This document shows, piece by piece, positions 12,213 to 23,990 of a stretch of DNA of 64,000 nt. The stretch covers positions 19,529,359-19,593,358 of the forward strand of contig JAJEKV010000019.1 in the NCBI GenBank assembly GCA_021234155.1, given 5' to 3'. A model generated the notes under the pieces. It saw only the letters and a program-made list of their open reading frames with translations, searched no databases and was not told the DNA's origin. The stretch's first letter is position 1. Each line of letters opens with the position of its first letter. The translations under genes and the position numbers were made by a program. The DNA is from Isoetes taiwanensis (taxonomy: Eukaryota > Streptophyta > Lycopodiopsida > Isoetales > Isoetaceae).

Positions 12213-14215
12213 TCGGATTGATGCTGTCCCCTGATTAGAGTTAGTGGAGAGCAAGTTACAGCAGACATAACCTTTAATTCTATTGAACAGGAAAAGGCTC
12301 TACACATCAAGTAAAGAGGACAAGAGGTCCCATCCCAACAAATAGGGTGAAATTATTTTGAAAACATATTTCAAAGATAGTTTGCTCCAACATAAGTTAT
12401 TTTACTACGTAGGCTCTCCATTCTTCAAGTACTCTTATGAGCTCTGTAGGTATTGGCCCGCAGGCGTACGCATTAGTGTTTAAGAATGCTTAAAAAGTGT
12501 GGCTGAAGGGACCACTCTAAAGAAGGCCAAAAAATATGAATGCAAGGGGTCCTATCATATGTAGGCTTGTATGTCGCTCTGCTGCAAGGGAATGGCAATA
12601 TTCCCATACTGTGAGACGCACGCGCCCTACCATGAATGCCTCTATATGCCCACTGCCCATCTAGGATGCATAACCCAACCCCTAGACCATTCATGGTGGA
12701 TCCTACCGTATGACCCCCGGCCACACTAAAAGAGAACTATGCGCTTACCCTCCCGCCGGTATATCGTAACGCGGAATGGTCCGGCCTTTTGGCATTCTTC
12801 TTCTGCTAAAGTCCGGGTAAGTTCCGAATCCAAATCCGCTTTAAGAACCCATGTTGCATCCCTGGGTAAATGTTTCCCACTTGACCAAATATTGCAAAAT
12901 TTGAGTTCGGGACGTGGTTTTGTTTTATAGGCATCATCATGAGAGCCCGGGGTACAATCTCCAACCGATCCTCGGCCATTTCCCGTGGCGTTGGTGTGCC
13001 GGCACTTCTGATTCTGATGGTGCTTCTAAGAAGGCTTACGTGGAAGACTTTATGGATCTTATCAGGCGGAGATCCAACCGGTGAGGCCCAGGTCCTATCC
13101 GGGCCGTTATCCTAAATGGTCCCACTCATCTAGGTGCAAGCTTCTACAATTGCCAATTTTAAGCTTGGCTTGCTTCACCTTGATCTTTAGCCAAACTGAC
13201 TCGCTAACTTGAAAGTGTCGAGGAGTGCAAGTATGACCGCTAGACCTTCGCCGAGTTTGCAAATTTTAGCAAATATGCTCTAACCTCTTCGACTAGGCCT
13301 TGGTATATCCGCTAAAGCAAATTGCCGGAAACCTCCACCTTGAAGACCGATTATGCCACGGTTCGTGTAAGGCATTGATAGCCATAATTAATCGCGAAGG
13401 AGACATCCCTGGAGGACTCCCGCTTGCTCCGCTGTAGGCAACCTACCAAATAAATGTAGTCCGCCTATCAGACTATTTGTTCCAGACATAGTTACGAGTC
13501 TTCAATGATGCCATTGGTACTTCATTTGACCATCGGTCATAGTGATAAGTCAGGCTTCATTGCCGCCTTTTTAGTCTCAATAGTGTCAAGAAATCCTTCC
13601 TGCAATCCACTAACAAACTTAGAATCCCGATCCGGATATAATGGTATCGGGCATCCCATGCAGACGCAACACTTCCTTTGTGAAGAGCAAGGCGGTATCC
13701 ACGTAAAGATTCCTGCGGGTAATGACATGGCAAGAAATGTGCTATTTTAGAGAGTTTGTCGACGCACTACCATTAAGGCATCAAAACCTCTTAAGGTAAT
13801 GCTAAGCCCCACGATAAAAATCCATGGCAGCACTTCCCCACTTAGCATTGCATGTCGAGGGGTTGCACTCACCGGACACGAATCGCTCGGGCTTTGTTGC
13901 CGGTGTCCGCAATCGCTAATGTACTTGGCAATATGCTTCTTCATGCCTCGCCGTGGTCGTTCTGAGCGATTTTAAAATATGTCTTCTATAAACCACGCGA
14001 TGCCCCTCGCTATCTGGATCATATATGTATCATGGAGAATGAGCCATTTAACCCCACGCCTCTGGGGAACACATAATTTGTCCTTGTAATAAAGGAGTTG
14101 AGCCGGGCCCTTCTTATAATGGCTATTAAAGTCTCCCCTCTCCCATTTCCGCTTCCGCTTCTTTAGATACACTTTTGCCATACCTCTGGAATTCTCGGAT
14201 TCAGAGGGGCGGCCC
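12213..14215 (-). pseudogene. element A: Ty3/Gypsy chromovirus integrase, decayed
   Basis: Read on the minus strand from high to low coordinates, the order is an H2C2-region stretch with LLYYKDKLCVPQ (13,972-14,181); the start of the integrase core with FIVGLSITLRGFDAL (13,747-13,944); a core block with DRDSKFVSG containing the second catalytic Asp (13,537-13,728); and a chromodomain region (about 12,790-12,905). These are the parts of a chromovirus integrase, which inserts element DNA and reads histone marks. Blocks lie in different frames with stops between them, and the first catalytic Asp is lost by an indel. The 500 bp next to the LTR resemble 21,970-22,480 and 54,187-54,700 and are the element's 3' untranslated part. 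Homology to element B stops near 14,215. Confidence 0.8.
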
Positions 14216-16121
14216 TGGCTGGATCACTGAGAAGAAGGATGATGGATTACGCATCGCGAATACCGCAAAGTCTTCGCCGCTTCGCATCCTCACAACAAAA
14301 AAAATTAGAAAGGCCCAACAAGAACTCCTGTGAATGCCCCTTCTTTCCCATCACATCCTTCCACCGTTAATCGGAAGAGGCCAAATGATATGAATCAAAA
14401 ATCAAATACCTTAAAAGACGGTTTAATGTTTTGTCAAGGAAGCTTATCTGAAATAGTCAGTTTAATAAAGACTAAAGTGCTTGGGCGCCTAAAGACCGAC
14501 TCAGAGTTAATGAGTCGGGGCTGCATTTACAAATTTTTCCAAATTTTGCCGCTTAATCAAGTTAGCGTGTTTGCCTCTTTCCTCGTAATTTGGCAGCCTA
14601 TTAACCACACAAATAAAAGGGATACGCATCTGAAAATTCCTCATGCCTCGTGATCGGGCCGAGGCATAAACTATGCTCTAAAGCTGGGCGAAGTGTTGTT
14701 AGCCATAGCAAAGAAAAATCAAACACAAGTAAAGGAAAGGAAATAGAAAAATAATCGTGCCTCGACAGAAAAGGAAATAGAAAAACTAGGGGAGACGTGC
14801 AAAGGAGAAGAGGACCTGAGTTGGACCGCTGGAGCCGGCGGAGTCGTGGAGTCGGAAGTTGACTCCGCCATTGGGGCGGAGTTGGCGCGCTACCGGGGCC
14901 GGAGTTGAATCCGCTTCAAAGGAGGCGCTTTCATTTCAAATAGGCTTAGTTTCAAAATAGGTTAGATAAGATAAAAAAATAAAGACATGCTTTTCAAATT
15001 TATCCCGACCATTGGATGGGAGGCGGATAATAATTTGAACTCAAGGCCTATTGCTTATGTTATTTGTGGGAATCTATCACTTATTTGAAAATAGGGAGTG
15101 TAAGTAATTAGAGAAAAATGCCGCGCGGCATGCATTTAAGACGTCGAGAAAAAAAACTAATATTGATAGGGCATTTTGTAGTGCATTTGTCGGATTTTTA
15201 GCTTTTTAAAGTCGAAAATTGTCAAAATATTTTGACGCCTTAGAATTTCAAAAAAATAGTGGGATTTTTTCAGGCTAAGCCCCCATTTTAGAACCATAGC
15301 TCAATGCTTTCCACTTCATTTTGTTATTCAAAACTTCTTTGTCACTGTGATATGTGCTGGTTAGTGGTATTGTACATAATTTTTATCTTAGCTCTAAATA
15401 CTTATTCAAAATCCTGTCATACCGCGATATGTATGGTTAGTGGTATTGCACTTCACTCCTACATGCTATGAGTTTTGGATATACTTATACCCAACTTTAG
15501 GTGCTTAGGGTGCATCCCCATTAGGTCGTTATCCCGCTTTTGACTTTGCTGGCTACGGCAAACCCAGCTTAGAAAATTACCCATTATCTTCACGCACCAA
15601 ATATGGTCCAGTAAGTAAACTTCCCTTTCTCTCAAAGGTAGTAGCTGTAATTCGCCCACCTTTGAACCTGGTTTATCTTCTAGCAATGATGTTTTGTTCT
15701 GGCATCAAGACAGCTTTTAAAGACAAATCTTGATGAAATGTGGGGAATTAGGTCATGGGAACAAAAGTAATCGCTCATGTAGAAAATCCAGCTCTTTCCT
15801 TTTATAGATGCACCCTTATCGTACTTGCACTTATAGTACCTCAAAGGAAACAAATTAAGATACTGCTAAATCCTGTAAAGGCATTTTTGGATCTTCCAAA
15901 AATTCCCCAAGGAATTGCAAAATGTGACGCGGTGCCACTGAGTTGCCATATATCTCTATGTGCCACTATTCCACTCGCATTGCCACTCGCACTCAATGAT
16001 AGTCATTTCAAATATCAGTCAAAAATGTTAAAAAATACTCAAGATATCATCATTTGGGTGTGCATAACTTTTCCTCACCATAGTGGATGTGCACAGCTAA
16101 ATTTTCTCATTCAATTTGGCT
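14216..16121. other. unrecognised spacer with a small direct repeat
   Basis: No supported gene. A GC-rich stretch at about 14,810-14,915 has repeated GGAGTC/GACTCC words. At 15,325-15,460 a unit of about 75-77 bp containing GGTTAGTGGTATTG is present twice. The 181-codon frame from 15,755 runs into the motif array and looks like chance openness of the repeat. The left array starts near 16,122. Confidence 0.4.
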
Positions 16122-17515
16122 CAAAACATGCCATCTTAGGTTTAAACATGCCACCAAGGTGGCTCCAACACGCCAAGGTGGCTCCAACATGCCACACCGC
16201 CTCCACCACCATGCCATGCGCGGGCTCCAACATGCCACCTAGGCTCAAACATGCGAAGGTGGCTCAAACATGCCACATGCGCCTCCATCATGCCACCTAG
16301 ACTCCATCAAGCCAAGGTGGCTCAAACATGCCACCTAAGCCCAATCCTGCCAAGGTCGCCAAACATGCTACCTAGGATCCAACATGCCACCTAGGTTTCA
16401 ATATGCCAAGGTGGCTCACAACATGCCACCTAGGCTCAAACATGCCTACCTAGGTTTCAACATGCCACCACCTTGGCTCAAACATGCCAAGGTGGGCGCA
16501 AACATGCCAAGATGGCTCAAACATGCCACGCAGACTCCAACATGCCAAGGTGGCTGAAAACATGCCATGCGGGTTCCTAAACACGCTGTCGCCAAACATG
16601 CCACCTAGTCAAACATGCCACATGCAGGCTCCAATACGTGCCAAGGTGGCTCCAACATGCCATCTAGGCCCAACATGCCACCTAGGCCAAAACATGCTGC
16701 TGCGGCTCAACATGCCATGCGGGATCTAACATGCCACCTAGGCTCCAACGCGTCACCTAGGCTCAAACATGCCAAGTGGCTCAAACATGCCACCCAGGCT
16801 AAGGTGGCCTCAAACATGCCACTCCAGGCCCAACATGCCACCTAACATGCTGGGCGCGTGGCTTTAAAACACGCCAAGGTGGCTCAACATAAAGACGCAG
16901 GCCCAACATGCCACCTAGCCGTAGCCATGCCAAGGTGGCTCAAATTACGCCACCTAGGCCCAACATGCCAAGGTGGTTCGCCAATCGGTGCTAACATGTG
17001 CCAGCCAAACATGCCACCCAGGCTCGACATGCCAAGGTGCGGCTCAGCATGCCACCTAGGATCTAACATGCCACCTAGGCTCAAACATGCCATGCGTGCC
17101 CACATGCTGCTGCGGCCCCAACATGCCACTCCAGACACCAACATGTACACTTCCAGCCCAAACATGCCAGTGGTTAAACATGCCACGCCCAATACTTTGC
17201 CCAACATGCCGCGGGCTCAAACATAAATATGGGCTCCAACATGCACCAGTTCTAAATAATACGCCAACGTGCTCGTGAGCAGCAATCGGGTTAAATACAA
17301 CAGCCCAATATGACAAGGTGGCTCAGCCATGCCACGCAGTTATTTGTACCCAACACGCCAGGCTCAAACATGCCACGCGATCTCCTACAGGCTGCGTGGG
17401 CAACATGTTGTTTCCAGCTCAAATATGCCAGGCTCCAACATGCCATGCCAGCCCAACATGCCACCTGTGGCTCCAACATGCCAAGGTGGCTCATGTGACA
17501 GCAATTTCCAGGCCT
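16122..17515 (+). repeat. left arm: array of about 20-bp ACATGCCA motif
   Basis: The sequence is an almost continuous run of two alternating units about 19-21 bp long, CAACATGCCACCTAGGCT and CAAACATGCCAAGGTGGCT. By period this is about 70 units. Within each pair CCACCT and AGGTGG are reverse complements, so each dimer can fold. Units vary by small indels and substitutions, including CATGCG and CATGCTGC variants. The same array lies in opposite orientation at 19,690-21,225. All frames here are by-products of the repeat. Confidence 0.95.
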
Positions 17516-19689
17516 CGCTACGCCACCCAGGCACCCGCTGCCGTTTTGATATTGTGTCAAAATGAAACTATCTGTCTTTTTTCATTGCGATATTGGTAAA
17601 TTTTTGCGACATGGTTGCATTTGTATTTTATCATGATGATTCAGATCCCATGAAGGATAATTCTTGGGCCTTAGGAGGCTTGGCAAAATGGATGTGAATA
17701 GGGATGACACTTTCCCTCAATCGGCCCAGACCTTGCGCAGCCTCACTGCAGGGCGTATTCCGTGACCTAACTCCTCGCACGAAGGCCAGGCAGCCTCGGC
17801 CGCCTGGCAGCAAAATGTTAATGCCCTCCTGAGCTCATTTCATCCAACCATTGAACTAATCGCCCAAGTAACTCCTTCGGAAGCAGTTCAAAAATCCAAG
17901 ATCCGTGACGGAGAACTTTTATCAAACCGCAGCTGGCTCCCGCGCTTCTACCATGGTTCCAAGTGTTTTATCGCTCGAAAGGGCACAAAGGCTCCGGAAT
18001 GGAGATTCGACTTCGCCATGACATCCAATGGTGACATTACCCTAGGGACCAAGATATAATGCTCATTTTGGCAACGAAAAGAAATAATTTTAACCCTCTA
18101 ATGTGACAATATTCGTACCCATCTCTTACGCCTAATCGACTAGGAAACATGTTGGACATGAGCTACTTTGGTGCTTCTTGGGAGAAAGGGGTGATCTTCA
18201 CCAAACTTCCGTCCCGGTGCCTAACCATGTTTCTGGAGTCCACAGTTTACAGCCTGAAGTGGGACATTGTCTACAGTGAGAGGACCTTGGGGAAATCTTT
18301 TCAGCTTTTATGTCTGACGCCGGCGCCAACAATTTTCCTGCGGGATATCGCAGCATCCTGCCGAACCCGGGATGATAGTCAAATAAATCTCGTAGTTGTT
18401 ATTGGTTTACGCTGCCGAAGCGACGGCTGCACTTGGACATGGCCGCAATTGGAAAACACAAAGCAATAAGAATTGATGAAATGGGGTTTGGATTTATCCT
18501 TCTCCCTGCAATAGAAGCTAAGAGCTTTTTGCAGCAGCAAAATTGTTTGGGATCATTCGGGATGGCCAAGATCCAAACCCCTGGCCTTCAGCTTCCTATT
18601 GCTTCGCGGTTTTAACCGCAGCTCTTCTAACCATGTCCTGCAACCTACCAACTCCACCTATAACGTGAAACCCTTCACAACCTTAGCAACACAATGTATT
18701 TATGTTTCGAGGCCATATCTTGGCCGATCTCACACCAGATCTTGCGCCACGTCAATGAGGGAGGGGTGTTGACGCCGCGACGGACCCTTAAACCTTCCTC
18801 GGCGAAGGCCATTTCAGCGTCCTTCTCTCAAGGCTCCTTGGCCATGTATGGGCAACTTCTCCTAATTTAACTATAACCGACCGCTTAATAGACTCAACAT
18901 CGGCATACTTCCTCGAGACTAAGTTTCAGGGCTAAGACTACTTTTTTCCCAAGAAGGCAATTAGTAGCTTTGGCGTCCAACACGCTGTAATCAATTGGGT
19001 CGGGTGTGGCCGCTTAATACCGGGTATGTGAGGTTCGGTGGCTTCTTTGTTGCCAAAATGACCGTGTAACTTGGTCCCTAGGTAAATTCTACATTCCTGG
19101 GATGACATGGCTTAAGCCAAATCTCCATTCCGGAGCCTTGTACTCGCTGAACGACAAACACTTGGGTTTCTACACGATCGACCGCAGACGCCAGCGGCTG
19201 ATAAGTTCTCCTGTGACTTAATCTTGGATTTTTGACTTGCTCAAGCAGGTTACTTGGAATCCATGATTCAACGCTACGGAGAAAACCGAAGCCTGTGAGG
19301 GGCATTGCATTTGCTCCTCCCGAGGATCTCTTAAAGGAAAGGTCAGCTTCTCAGAACCTTTTTGAGGTCCGGCTCTCCTGGTCTCTGCCTCTCCCCTATG
19401 GTGAGGAAGCCAAGAAAGTCCTGGGTCTGGTTTGATTTGGGGAAGGGTGGCCAGCTTTAAGTTCTCTCAAGACTTCTATTCTATCCCTGCCAACCTCTAC
19501 CAAAAATTCCAAAGGTTATCATATTTCTTGCATAAAGTCCCGCCATCATGTCCACATCACTCACCATTCAGCCATGTCAACCAAAATTTGCCAACATCAC
19601 CCAATGAAAAGCACCAAAGATGGACATCTTTTCGGCTTCGGCCTAGCCAAAACTTGGCCTTGCTTTGCTGGCATGCTATGTCACTACAC
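17516..19689. other. spacer between the opposed arrays
   Basis: This 2.2-kb segment lacks the array motif and has a more gene-like base mix. Open stretches are at about 17,880-18,058 (plus, with LPRFYHGSKCFIARKG), 18,149-18,469 (plus, 106 codons) and 19,078-19,305 (minus). I recognise none and could not join them through splice sites. It could be the decayed coding core of a transposon whose subterminal repeats are the arrays, or unrelated sequence caught between them. Confidence 0.45.
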
Positions 19690-21225
19690 TTGGAGTGCCT
19701 AGGTGGCATATTGCGCGTAGGTGGCATGCCCCGGTGCCACCTCGCATGCTTCAAACCACCTTGGCATGTTTGAGCCTGTGTGGCATGTTTGAGCCATCTT
19801 GGCGTGGCTGGAGCCCGCTATGGCATGCTCTGCTTCACCTTAGCATGTTTGATATGGGTGGCGGGCTTGTTTGAGCTTACCTGTATGTTGAAGCTTCTGG
19901 CGGTATGTTGAGCATAGGTGGCATGTTGGAGCCTACGTGCATGTTTGGAGCTACCTTGGGTATGTTGGAGTCTAAGTGTGGTATGTTTGAGTTTGTGCAT
20001 ATTTGAGCTGCCTGCTGCTGTAGGTGATGCTGGCGGGCTGTGTGGTATGTTTGGAGCCACCTTCGCATGCCGGAGCCGTGAGGTGGCATTTTGGAGCCCA
20101 CGTGGCATGTTTGAGCCACCTCGGACATGTTTGGAGGCTAGTGGGATTGGAGCCAGGTGGCATGTTTGAGCCACCTTGTCAAGTGTTTGGTTTCCAGCCA
20201 GCCAAGCCTCCGCTATGTGCCACCCTGCTGCCTTGGCTCCAGGTGGCTATGGATCCTGTGTGGCATGCTCTGAGCCTCCACGTGGGCATGTCTTGGTTTC
20301 CACGCAGCATCTTTGCAGCCTAGGTGGGTAATGTTGGAGCCTAGGTGGCATGCTGGAGCCACCTTTGGATTGGAGCCTAGGTGGTATGTTAGAGCCGGCA
20401 GTATGCTTGAGCTACCTTGGCATGCTGGAGCCAGGTGGCCTGCTGGAGCCTCGCGGGTATGTTTGAGCTACCTGGCATGTTTGGTTTGTGGATGCTGGTT
20501 TGTGTGGCATGTTGGCCTATGTGGTACCTTTTGGTTTACCTTAGCAGCGTTTAGTCGTGGTGGCATGTTGTGTGCCCGTGTGGGTATGTTTGGTTTCATC
20601 TTGCATGTTTGCCGCCTCGCATGCTGGAGCCCATGTGGCATAAAGCCTAGCTTCACCTCCTGGCACAAGCCGGGAGCCAAGGCGGGCATCCTGGGAGCCG
20701 CGATGGCATGTTTGAGCCCAGGTGCTATGTTCGAGCCCGCGGGTATGTTTTGAGCTACCTTGGCATGTTGGAAATCCTAGGTGGGAATGTTGTGCTTCGC
20801 GCGGGTATGCTGCCACGGGTATGCTGACCTACTCTTGGCATGTTTGGCTTGTGTTTGAGCTACCTGGGTATGTTGGAAGTTTAGGTGTAGAAGGGTTGAG
20901 CTACTTTTGGCATGATGGAGTTTGTGTGGCATGCTGGAGCTTACGGGCATGTTTGGAGCTACTTCTTGCATGCTGGGAGCCTCAAGCATGTTTGAGCCAC
21001 CTTGGCAGGCATGTTTGGATCCTAGGTGGCATGCTGGAGCCGAGGTGGCGCTGCCGAGCCATCTTGGGCATGCTGGAGTTCAGGGTGGAGATGTTTTAGC
21101 CACCTTGGCATGATGGGAGTTTAGGTGGTATGTTGGGAGCCTACGTGATACGGAGCTACTTGGCATGTTGGAGCTTAGGTTGTATGTTGGAGTGCCTGCG
21201 GTATGTTTGGAGAGCTACTCTTGGT
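19690..21225 (-). repeat. right arm: same array, opposite orientation
   Basis: The plus strand reads GAGCCTAGGTGGCATGTTG and GAGCCACCTTGGCATGTTT repeatedly, the reverse complement of the units at 16,122-17,515. The arm is slightly longer than the left one and its variants differ (more TGGTATGTT and CGGGTATG). The arms are therefore related as arrays and are not exact copies base for base. The regular motif stops at about 21,225. Confidence 0.95.
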
Positions 21226-21969
21226 AATGGTGTATTTTTTGATTAGGAAAAATGGTCTTTATGTAACTTTTGGTCTCGGCTAAAATGGCAATGGTGTATG
21301 AAAAGGAGAAATGATGGATAAAGAGATGATTTTTCCGTGGAATGAAAAGAAGTTGACCTTGGAAATAGCAAATCATGCCTTAAGAAGTAATATCATGGCT
21401 CATGCAAAGTACAAATTTTGAAATTCGAGAGTGGTGGTCTTCCAACTTTTGGGGTCTTCTTAACCTTGACTTCAAGTGTTTGCGATGCTTAGGTGATTAA
21501 ATATTCTTCAAGAAATTCCTATATGATGCCAAACCAAAGGTCCATCTTTTTGTTCTACCATAAGTTGCTAAGTGATGGATGTCTTCTTTGCCTATGCTCT
21601 ACAAGCTCTCCTCCCTCCTCCCTCCCTCCCTCACACACACGCACGTTAGTGAAGTGTGTCAAATATGCATATAACTTCTGCATGCTGCCATTTTGTGGCA
21701 TTTTCACGGTAATGTGGACAAATTTGGTCATATGGATTCTGTAAAACCATAAAAAACCACACCTCAAAAAAATACTCACCTTAAAAAACAACACCTTTAA
21801 AAAAATATCCCTCAAAAACTATAATGTACCGAGAAAATAACACACCCTCCTTAAGAAAACCACACATTCTTATAAAAACTATGGCTCCAAGAAAACTACA
21901 AAGATATCCTGAAAACTACACTCCTATATAATTACATGTGTTTCTAAATCTTCAAAATAAACTCAGATA
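21226..21969. other. AT-rich flank with a pyrimidine microsatellite
   Basis: No gene seen. A CCTCCCTC run passing into CACACACACGCACG lies at about 21,605-21,646. From 21,755 to 21,930 the words AAAACCACAC and AAAACTACA recur at short intervals, a loose A/C-rich tandem. Homology to the chromovirus 3' part begins near 21,970. Confidence 0.5.
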
Positions 21970-22499
21970 TAAGTACTTGTTTTCACTGTAATTAAATGTT
22001 AGTTGTAGTGAGACATAAATTTAATTTATTGAAATAGGAAATGCGAGGACAAGAGGTCCCGCTCAACAAAATAAAGAAGAAATTATTTTGTCATACTAAA
22101 GATGTCAAGTTCAAAATCATTGCTGCCTACCACGGAGGCCTCCATTCTTCTCAGCCTATGAGTATGCTCTGCACCCGCCCGCGTATGCAATTTACTAGTG
22201 CTTAAGAATCTAAGTGAAACGTGTGGCTGAAGGGACCCACCCTTTTAAAGCAAAATAAAAATATGAATGCAAGGGTCCTATCATGTCTAGGGGTTTGCAT
22301 GTCGCCTCGGGCGCAGGGAATGGTATTATTCTATATTGGGATAAATAAGGGCCCTACCATGAATGCCTATATGCCCACTTTTGCCCATCTAGGATGCATG
22401 TAACCCAACCCCTAGAATGATTCTGTGGTGGATCCCACTGTATGACCCCGGCCACACTAAAAGAGAACTATGCTTACCCTCCAGTTGAGAGATGATTGC

Positions 22500-23990
22500 A
22501 TCAACGGTCCGCCTTGGCATTCTTCATAAAGTCCTGGTAAGTCTTATCCAACCGCTTAAGAACCCATGCTGCATCCCTGCGGGTAAATGTTTCCACTTGA
22601 CCAAATATTGCAAAATTTGAGTTTGACTTCCGTTTGTTTATAGGCACGCATCAAGGGGAGAGCCCGGGGCACAATCTCCAACCGATCCTCGCCATTTCCC
22701 GTAAGTGTTGCAGTGTTAAGTATCTCTTTGATTCTATTTTAAGAAGGCTTACGCGGAAGACTTTATGGATCTTTAATTGTGCGGGGAGATCCAACTGCAG
22801 GCCTCGAGGTCCTATCCGGGCCGCTATTCAAATATCCCAACCCATCTAGGCAAGTTTTACAAATTTTGCCAATTTTAAGCTTGGCTTGTTTCATCTTTGA
22901 TCTTAATAAACCGCCACAATCCTGAAAGCGTCGGTGAGTACCAAGTACATCCGGCTAGGACTCTTCTGTCGAGCTCTTGTGAAGCACAAATATGCTCTCA
23001 ACCTCGACCAGGGCCTTGCATATCCCCAAGCAATTGCTGGGAAACCTCCACCTTAGAGACCGGATTATGCCACGGTCGCGTAAGGCAATGACAGCTCATA
23101 ATTAATCATGAAGGAGACATATCCTTGAGGACTCCCGCTTGCAATCAAGTAGGCAAACTCTACCAAATAAATGTAGTTCCATTCCATTGACTATTTGTTC
23201 CAGACATGTGCCATGTAGCATATCTTCAATGATGCGATTGGTACGCCTGGCTTGACCATCTGTCATGCGATAAGTCAGGCTCATGGCCAAATTTTAGTCT
23301 CCATTAGTGCTAAAGAAATCCTTCCAACGACTAACAAACTTAGATCCCGGTCCAGTAATAGTGCAAGTATTTCCGGCATCCCATGCGCACGTAAACACTT
23401 CCTTGGTGAAGAGCAAGGCGTACCCAATGTAAGCACTGGTGGGTACCTATTGATGGCAAGAATGTGCCATTTTAGAGAGTTTGCCTAATTTACTGACATT
23501 AAGGCATCAAACCCTCTTAAGGTAATGCTGAAGCCCTACCAAAAAATCCATGGTACACTTCCACTTAGGCATTGGTACGCCGAGGTTGCAATTCACCCGA
23601 ATAATACGCAATCGCTCTCGCTTTGTTTGCCGACAAGTCCGCACCGCTTAATGTGTACTTCCTGGCAATATGCTTCATGCCCGGCCGTAAATACCGGAGC
23701 GGATTTTAAAATATGTCTTCGCAAACCACGCATGCCCTGCTACCTGACCGTTATATGTATCATGGAGAATGAGGCCATTTAACCCCAGACGCCTGAACAC
23801 GTGAATTTGTCTCTGTATTAAAGGAGTTGAGCGCCCTTCTTATAATGGCGAAAGTCTCCTCTCCCCATTCTGGCTCGGCTTCTTTAGATACACTTTGCCA
23901 TACCTCTTGAATTCGGATCTCAGAGGGATGGGTCTGGCAGAGTGTGCAGCAGTGCCGCGGGTTCAAAGGAGCAGGATCTCCGTCCATATT
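22500..23990 (-). pseudogene. element B: integrase and chromodomain, decayed
   Basis: Minus-strand blocks parallel those of element A. MDFLVGL (about 23,555) keeps the first catalytic Asp that copy A has lost. The block at 23,102-23,290 has TDGQARRTNRIIEDML, the conserved stretch around the integrase Glu. At about 22,620-22,580 QILQYLVKWKHLP is the start of a chromodomain. Blocks are in different frames and interrupted by stops. The family inserts retroelement DNA and, through its chromodomain, can be steered to marked chromatin. Confidence 0.8.

Noticed and set aside
16122-17515. CRISPR-like array
   Set aside because: Units follow one another without unique spacers of constant length, and the surroundings are plant transposons.
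16122-17515. p53-type RRRCATGYYY sites
   Set aside because: AAACATGCCA fits only in part, and plants have no p53. The likeness follows from the repeat.
15755-17565. Long open frames across the left array, including 181 codons at 15,755-16,300
   Set aside because: The motif period and lack of stops in the unit create frames on both strands and in several phases. The proteins are repeats of NMPP and KHA words with no domain.
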